From a bacterium (lineage in GTDB: Bacteria > Pseudomonadota > Alphaproteobacteria > Rhizobiales > Xanthobacteraceae), in contig JAQSDT010000782.1 in NCBI GenBank assembly GCA_029946075.1, positions 1 to 10,553 of the forward strand: a stretch of 10,553 nucleotides of DNA, written 5' to 3'. Below are positions 7,528 to 10,553 of the stretch, in pieces (positions within the stretch are counted from its first letter, which is position 1; each line of letters opens with the position of its first letter). The notes under the pieces are model-generated. The model did no database searches. It worked only from the letters and a program-made list of their open reading frames with translations, and was not told where the DNA came from. The position numbers and the translations under genes were made by a program.

Positions 7528-7614
7528 CCCGCTTCTTTAACGTGTGTTGGCGGAATTGGCACGGTCCGGGAACCCGGTTCGGTCCCAAAGCAGGAGATTA
7601 CGCCGCGAAACGCC

Positions 7615-7643
7615 TTGACCGGTCTCCACACCGGACGTAGTTT
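7615..7643 (+). promoter_or_regulatory. Possible sigma-70-type promoter of the GntR gene
   Basis: TTGACC at 7615-7620 is a good -35 match. A 17-nt spacer leads to TAGTTT at 7638-7643, a weak -10 (3 of 6). A transcript would start close to 7650, inside the 20-bp palindrome. The call rests mainly on the -35 box and on the fit with the operator. Confidence 0.35.
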
Positions 7644-7644
7644 C

Positions 7645-7664
7645 GAATACGGAATTCCGTATTC
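7645..7664. promoter_or_regulatory. Perfect 20-bp palindrome, likely operator of the GntR/FCD regulator
   Basis: GAATACGGAA TTCCGTATTC reads identically on both strands over all 20 positions. It lies 17 nt before the regulator's ATG and immediately after the possible -10 box, where a bound dimer would block transcription initiation. FCD-type GntR regulators bind short palindromes of this kind as dimers and commonly repress their own gene. Autoregulation is therefore the simplest reading (inference). The site is A/T-rich against its GC-rich surroundings. Confidence 0.65.
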
Positions 7665-7681
7665 CTAAATCGGATAACTTG

Positions 7682-8356
7682 ATGATTCCGCTCGATCCGC
7701 TCCCCAATTTGATCGACCAGGTCTACGCCCGGATTCTCGAGGCGATCACCGACCGCACGCTGCTGCCAGGGCAGCGCATCCGGCAGAACGAACTCGCTGA
7801 AAAGCTCGGCGTGTCGCGCCAACCGGTTTCCCACGCGCTGCATCTGCTGCACCGGCAGGGCCTCGTCGCCGAAAGCGGGCGGCGCGGCTTCGAGGTGATG
7901 CGGCTCGATCCCTCGCGGATCCGCCAGCTCTATGAAGTCCGCAGCGCGATCGACGCGCTGGCCGCGCGCCTCGCCGCCGGGCGGGCCAAAATCAACACTG
8001 TTGGTCGCAGCCAGCTCGAAGCGGCACTGAACGCCGGACGAACCATCGACGGCAATACGCCGCTGGCGCAGCTGATCGCGCTCGACGTCGACTTTCACCG
8101 CGCCATCTATCGCCTCGCCGGCAATCCGGCGATCGAGGAAATGATCGCGCCGCAATGGCCGCACATGCGCCGTTCGATGGCAACCGTGCTGGACGAACTG
8201 GATTACCGCGAGAGCGCTTGGACCGAGCACGAGAATATTGCGGCCCAGATTTTGGCCGGAAACGCCAGGGCCGCGGAAGCTGCGGCGCTGGCGCATGCGC
8301 AGACCGCAGGACGAATGACGGAAGAGAGACTGAGGGCGATCGACAGGGCCGCGTAA
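7682..8356 (+). CDS. GntR-family transcriptional regulator with FCD effector domain
   Basis: A 224-residue regulator of the FadR/FCD branch. A winged helix-turn-helix (about 10-75) includes PGQRIRQNELAEKLGVSRQPVSHAL, then the wing GLVAESGRRGFEV. The all-helical FCD domain (about 80-210) carries a complete putative metal site: Asp135, His139, His183 and His205, with spacings (4 residues for the first pair, 22 for the last two histidines) like those of metal-binding FCD regulators. Such proteins usually sense a carboxylic acid coordinated to the metal. ATG 7682 is preceded in frame by TTG at 7679; the ribosome site is weak (GGA at 7672-7674). The palindrome at 7645-7664 is its probable own operator. 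It lies 136 nt before the dioxygenase gene, on the same strand, and probably controls the genes that follow. Confidence 0.92.
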   Translation: MIPLDPLPNLIDQVYARILEAITDRTLLPGQRIRQNELAEKLGVSRQPVSHALHLLHRQGLVAESGRRGFEVMRLDPSRIRQLYEVRSAIDALAARLAAGRAKINTVGRSQLEAALNAGRTIDGNTPLAQLIALDVDFHRAIYRLAGNPAIEEMIAPQWPHMRRSMATVLDELDYRESAWTEHENIAAQILAGNARAAEAAALAHAQTAGRMTEERLRAIDRAA

Positions 8357-8363
8357 TACAGGT

Positions 8364-8455
8364 CCTCATCCTGAGGAGCCGCGAAGCGGTGTCTCGAAGG
8401 ATGGCCACGGACCTCATGGTTCGAGACGCACGAAGACGCGCTCCTCACCATGAGG
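8364..8455. repeat. Dispersed palindromic intergenic repeat (family B)
   Basis: A 92-bp imperfect inverted repeat. The outer arms are CCTCATCCTGAGGAGC (8364-8379) and GCTCCTCACCATGAGG (8440-8455), pairing at 14 of 16 positions. The inner arms are GTCTCGAAGGATG (8391-8403) and CATGGTTCGAGAC (8415-8427), with two mismatches. The two mismatch pairs fall at equivalent CC/GG positions in each arm pair. From memory this is a common dispersed element of Bradyrhizobium and Rhodopseudomonas intergenic DNA. It occupies most of the gap between the GntR gene and the dioxygenase gene and would place a long stem in any shared transcript. Confidence 0.8.
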
Positions 8456-8492
8456 GGAGAGTAATCAGAAAAGAAGCACAGGAGAGAACGCC

Positions 8493-9293
8493 ATGAAGCT
8501 CACGCCACAGCAGATCGAATTCTTCAACCGCGAAGGCTGGCTGTTCCTGCCCGAATTGTTCAGCCAGGAAGAAGTGGATTATCTCGCGCGCGAGGCCATC
8601 GGCATCTACGACGCCAACCGCCCCGAAGTCTGGCGCGAAAAGAGCGGCGCTCCGCGCACCGCCTTTGCCGCACATCTCTACAACGAGGCGTTCGGCGCGC
8701 TCGGCGCCCATCCGCGCATGATCGATCCGATCGAGCAGATCTTTGGCGAAAAGCTCTACATGCACCAGTTCAAGATCAACGCCAAAGCCGCCTTCACCGG
8801 CGACGTCTGGCAATGGCACCAGGATTACGGCACCTGGAAGCGCGATGACGGCATGCCGGAGCCGCGCGCCATGAACATCGCGATCTTCCTCGACGAGGTA
8901 ATGCCGATCAACGGCCCCCTGATGCTGGTGCCGAAGAGCCAGCATGCCGGCGACCTCAAGGCCTCGCACGACCTGGAAACCACCTCCTATCCGCTGTGGA
9001 CGCTGGACGAGGAGACCGTCACCCGGCTGGTCAAGGAAGGCGGCATCGTAGCTCCCACCGGCAAGGCCGGCGGCATGCTGATGTTCCACGGCAATCTGGT
9101 GCACGGCTCCGCCGGCAACATCACACCCTACCCGCGCAAGATCGTCTATCTGACGCTCAACGCGGTCTCGAACTACATCCGCACGCCGACCCGGCCGGAC
9201 TACATCGCGCATCGCGACTTCACGCCGATCCAGACCGTGGACGATGATGCGCTGCTGCGGCTGGCGCGCGCGCATCGCGAGGCGGCGGAGTAG
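8493..9293 (+). CDS. Phytanoyl-CoA dioxygenase family protein, ectoine hydroxylase-like
   Basis: A 266-residue Fe(II)/2-oxoglutarate-dependent dioxygenase, expected to hydroxylate a small molecule in the cytoplasm. The iron ligands are His109 and Asp111 (WQWHQDYGTW) and His204 (LVHGSAGN). Arg215, eleven residues later in ITPYPRK, is the expected 2-oxoglutarate anchor. The stretch WHQDYGTWKRDDGMPEP closely follows the ectoine hydroxylase (EctD) signature WHSDFETWHxEDGMP. MHQFKIN, GPLMLVPKSQH, HGSAGNITPYPR and RPDYIAHR also recall EctD. It is somewhat shorter than EctD (about 300), and no ectABC genes are nearby, so the true substrate may differ. ATG 8493 has AGGAG 8 nt upstream, the clearest ribosome site in this cluster. 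Repeats flank it on both sides. Confidence 0.88.
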   Translation: MKLTPQQIEFFNREGWLFLPELFSQEEVDYLAREAIGIYDANRPEVWREKSGAPRTAFAAHLYNEAFGALGAHPRMIDPIEQIFGEKLYMHQFKINAKAAFTGDVWQWHQDYGTWKRDDGMPEPRAMNIAIFLDEVMPINGPLMLVPKSQHAGDLKASHDLETTSYPLWTLDEETVTRLVKEGGIVAPTGKAGGMLMFHGNLVHGSAGNITPYPRKIVYLTLNAVSNYIRTPTRPDYIAHRDFTPIQTVDDDALLRLARAHREAAE

Positions 9294-9302
9294 GCCTCAC
9301 AC

Positions 9303-9402
9303 CGACATTCCGGGGCGACGCGCTAGCGTCGAACCCGGAATGTCGATATTGCGTCTGTCATCTCCGGATTCCGGGTCTGCGCCTGGTGGCGCATCCCGGA
9401 AT
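9303..9402. repeat. Dispersed palindromic intergenic repeat (family C), two hairpins
   Basis: Two related stem-loops in tandem. The first has perfect 12-bp arms CGACATTCCGGG (9303-9314) and CCCGGAATGTCG (9334-9345), enclosing a second stem GACGC/GCGTC (9317-9321 with 9326-9330). The second has ATTCCGGG (9368-9375) with CCCGGAAT (9395-9402), enclosing TGCGCC/GGCGCA (9378-9383 with 9388-9393). The shared ATTCCGGG...CCCGGAAT core is, from memory, a frequent intergenic element in Bradyrhizobium. It fills the gap between the dioxygenase and the dehydrogenase genes, and could act as an attenuator or RNA stability element (inference). There is no U-tract typical of an intrinsic terminator. Confidence 0.78.
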
Positions 9403-9424
9403 GACGGCCTAACCGGAATCCTCA

Positions 9425-10553
9425 ATGAACCTCCACCACCTCCTCAATGCCCGGCTTGCGGCCGGCAAGCCGGTTCGCGTCGCCCTGATCGGCGCCGGCA
9501 AATTCGGCTCGATGTTCCTGTCGCAAGTACCGCACACGCCGGGGCTCGAAGTACCCCTCATCATCGACATCGATCGCGACCGCGCGCGGGAAGCCTGCCG
9601 TACCGTCGGCTGGGATCCGGAACGAATTGCGCGCACGGCCTTCACCGATGACGGCATCCGCGCCATCGCCGGCGGCGCCTTCGACGTCGTGGTGGAAGCC
9701 ACCGGCAATCCTGCGGTCGGCATCCGCCACGCCCGCGCGGCGATCGCAGCCGGCAAGCATGTGGTGATGGTCAACGTGGAAGCCGACGTGCTGGCCGGGC
9801 CGCTGCTCGCGGACGAAGCGCGCAAGGCGGGCGTGGTCTATTCGCTCGCCTATGGCGACCAGCCGGCGCTGACGGCGGAGATCGTGGACTGGGCGCGCGC
9901 CACCGGCTTTCGCGTCGTCGCCGCCGGCAAGGGTACCAAATATCTGCCCGCCTATCACGACGTGACGCCGGACGGCGTCTGGCAGCACTACGGACTGACG
10001 GCGGGTGAAGCGCAATCGGCCGGCATGAATCCGCAGATGTTCAACTCGTTCCTCGACGGCACCAAATCCGCCATCGAGATGGCGGCGATCGCCAACGCCT
10101 GCCAGCTCGACGTGCCCTCCGACGGCCTGCTGTTTCCGCCCTGCGGCGTCGACGATCTGCCGCATGTGATGCGCCCGCGCGAAGCCGGCGGCGTGCTGGA
10201 AAAGGCCGGCCTTGCCGAAGTGGTGTCGTCGCTGGAGCGCGATGGCCGCCCGGTTTTCCGCGACCTGCGCTGGGGCGTCTATGCCGTGCTGGAAGCGCCG
10301 AACGATTACGCGGCGGACTGTTTCAGGCAATACGGGCTGAGGACCGATGCGTCGGGCCGATATGCCGCGATGTACAAGCCCTATCATCTGATCGGGCTCG
10401 AACTGAACATCTCGATCCTGTCGGCGGCGCTGCGGGGCGAGCCGACCGGCCAGCCGCACGGCTTCCGCGGCGACGTCGCGGCCATAGCCAAGCGCAACCT
10501 GCGCGCCGGCGAAATGCTCGACGGCGAAGGCGGCCATACGGTGTGGGGCAGAC
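9425..10553 (+). CDS. COG4091-type homoserine dehydrogenase-like oxidoreductase with SAF domain (3' end missing)
   Basis: The frame is open from ATG 9425 to the window end: 376 full codons and one extra base, with no stop, so the C-terminus is cut off. A Rossmann NAD(P)-binding domain begins with VRVALIGAGKFGSMF (Gly23, Gly25, Gly28) and has the acidic strand end LIIDIDRDR. It continues with VVVEATGNPAVGIRHA and KHVVMVNVEADVLAG. A middle catalytic region includes KGTKYLPAYHDV. The visible end, NLRAGEMLDGEGGHTVWG (about 358-375), begins a SAF domain. This order matches the predicted homoserine dehydrogenase family COG4091, usually about 430 residues, so roughly 60 are missing. Actual substrates of the family are mostly unknown; oxidation of a hydroxy-acid or sugar-derived alcohol is plausible. 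GGAA at 9415-9418 lies 6 nt before the start. It is 131 nt after the dioxygenase and probably in the same pathway. Confidence 0.88.
   Translation, partial: MNLHHLLNARLAAGKPVRVALIGAGKFGSMFLSQVPHTPGLEVPLIIDIDRDRAREACRTVGWDPERIARTAFTDDGIRAIAGGAFDVVVEATGNPAVGIRHARAAIAAGKHVVMVNVEADVLAGPLLADEARKAGVVYSLAYGDQPALTAEIVDWARATGFRVVAAGKGTKYLPAYHDVTPDGVWQHYGLTAGEAQSAGMNPQMFNSFLDGTKSAIEMAAIANACQLDVPSDGLLFPPCGVDDLPHVMRPREAGGVLEKAGLAEVVSSLERDGRPVFRDLRWGVYAVLEAPNDYAADCFRQYGLRTDASGRYAAMYKPYHLIGLELNISILSAALRGEPTGQPHGFRGDVAAIAKRNLRAGEMLDGEGGHTVWGR

Noticed and set aside
9303..9402. Palindromes considered as intrinsic terminators or a CRISPR array
   Set aside because: The hairpins have no following T-run, there are no regularly spaced direct repeats, and the core resembles a dispersed intergenic element.
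9422..10537. A 371-codon open frame on the minus strand
   Set aside because: Antisense to the SAF-domain dehydrogenase, which has a clear Rossmann fold and family motifs on the plus strand.

Overview
The window is GC-rich alphaproteobacterial chromosome, most likely Bradyrhizobium or a close relative (Rhodopseudomonas/Afipia group). The basis is the strong G/C third-position bias, the gene families present, and three kinds of intergenic palindromic repeat that I recognise from memory as dispersed elements of Bradyrhizobium-type genomes. There is no rRNA, tRNA, CRISPR array, insertion sequence, phage gene or recognisable defence system. No stretch longer than 300 bases lacks a gene.

Region 1 (1-3602, plus strand): a palindromic repeat is followed by four tightly packed collinear genes: a glutathione S-transferase, an exported class C beta-lactamase-like serine hydrolase, a metallo-beta-lactamase-fold hydrolase, and an enoyl-CoA hydratase. 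Gaps are 21 and 31 nt, and the last pair overlaps by 4 nt, so they look like one operon. The substrate is not evident.

Region 2 (3606-4719, minus strand): an Ogt-type O6-alkylguanine-DNA alkyltransferase meets region 1 tail to tail, 3 nt apart. A small VOC/PhnB-like protein lies upstream of it on the same strand.

Region 3 (4873-7464): an alpha/beta hydrolase (plus) converges, 9 nt apart, with a membrane-bound class III adenylate cyclase (minus) that has a predicted periplasmic sensor, a HAMP linker and a TPR-like tail.

Region 4 (7501-10553, plus strand): a GntR/FCD-family regulator with a perfect 20-bp palindrome at its presumed promoter, an ectoine-hydroxylase-like Fe(II)/2-oxoglutarate dioxygenase, and the start of a COG4091-type dehydrogenase (NAD-binding plus SAF domain) cut by the window end. 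Two different palindromic repeats fill the two gaps between these genes. This looks like a locally regulated small-molecule pathway (regulator, hydroxylase, dehydrogenase) and is the part of the window most likely to hold undescribed biology. No ectoine biosynthesis genes are visible beside the hydroxylase.

Most of the window is ordinary housekeeping and accessory metabolism. The assignments are made by reading motifs, not by database search.
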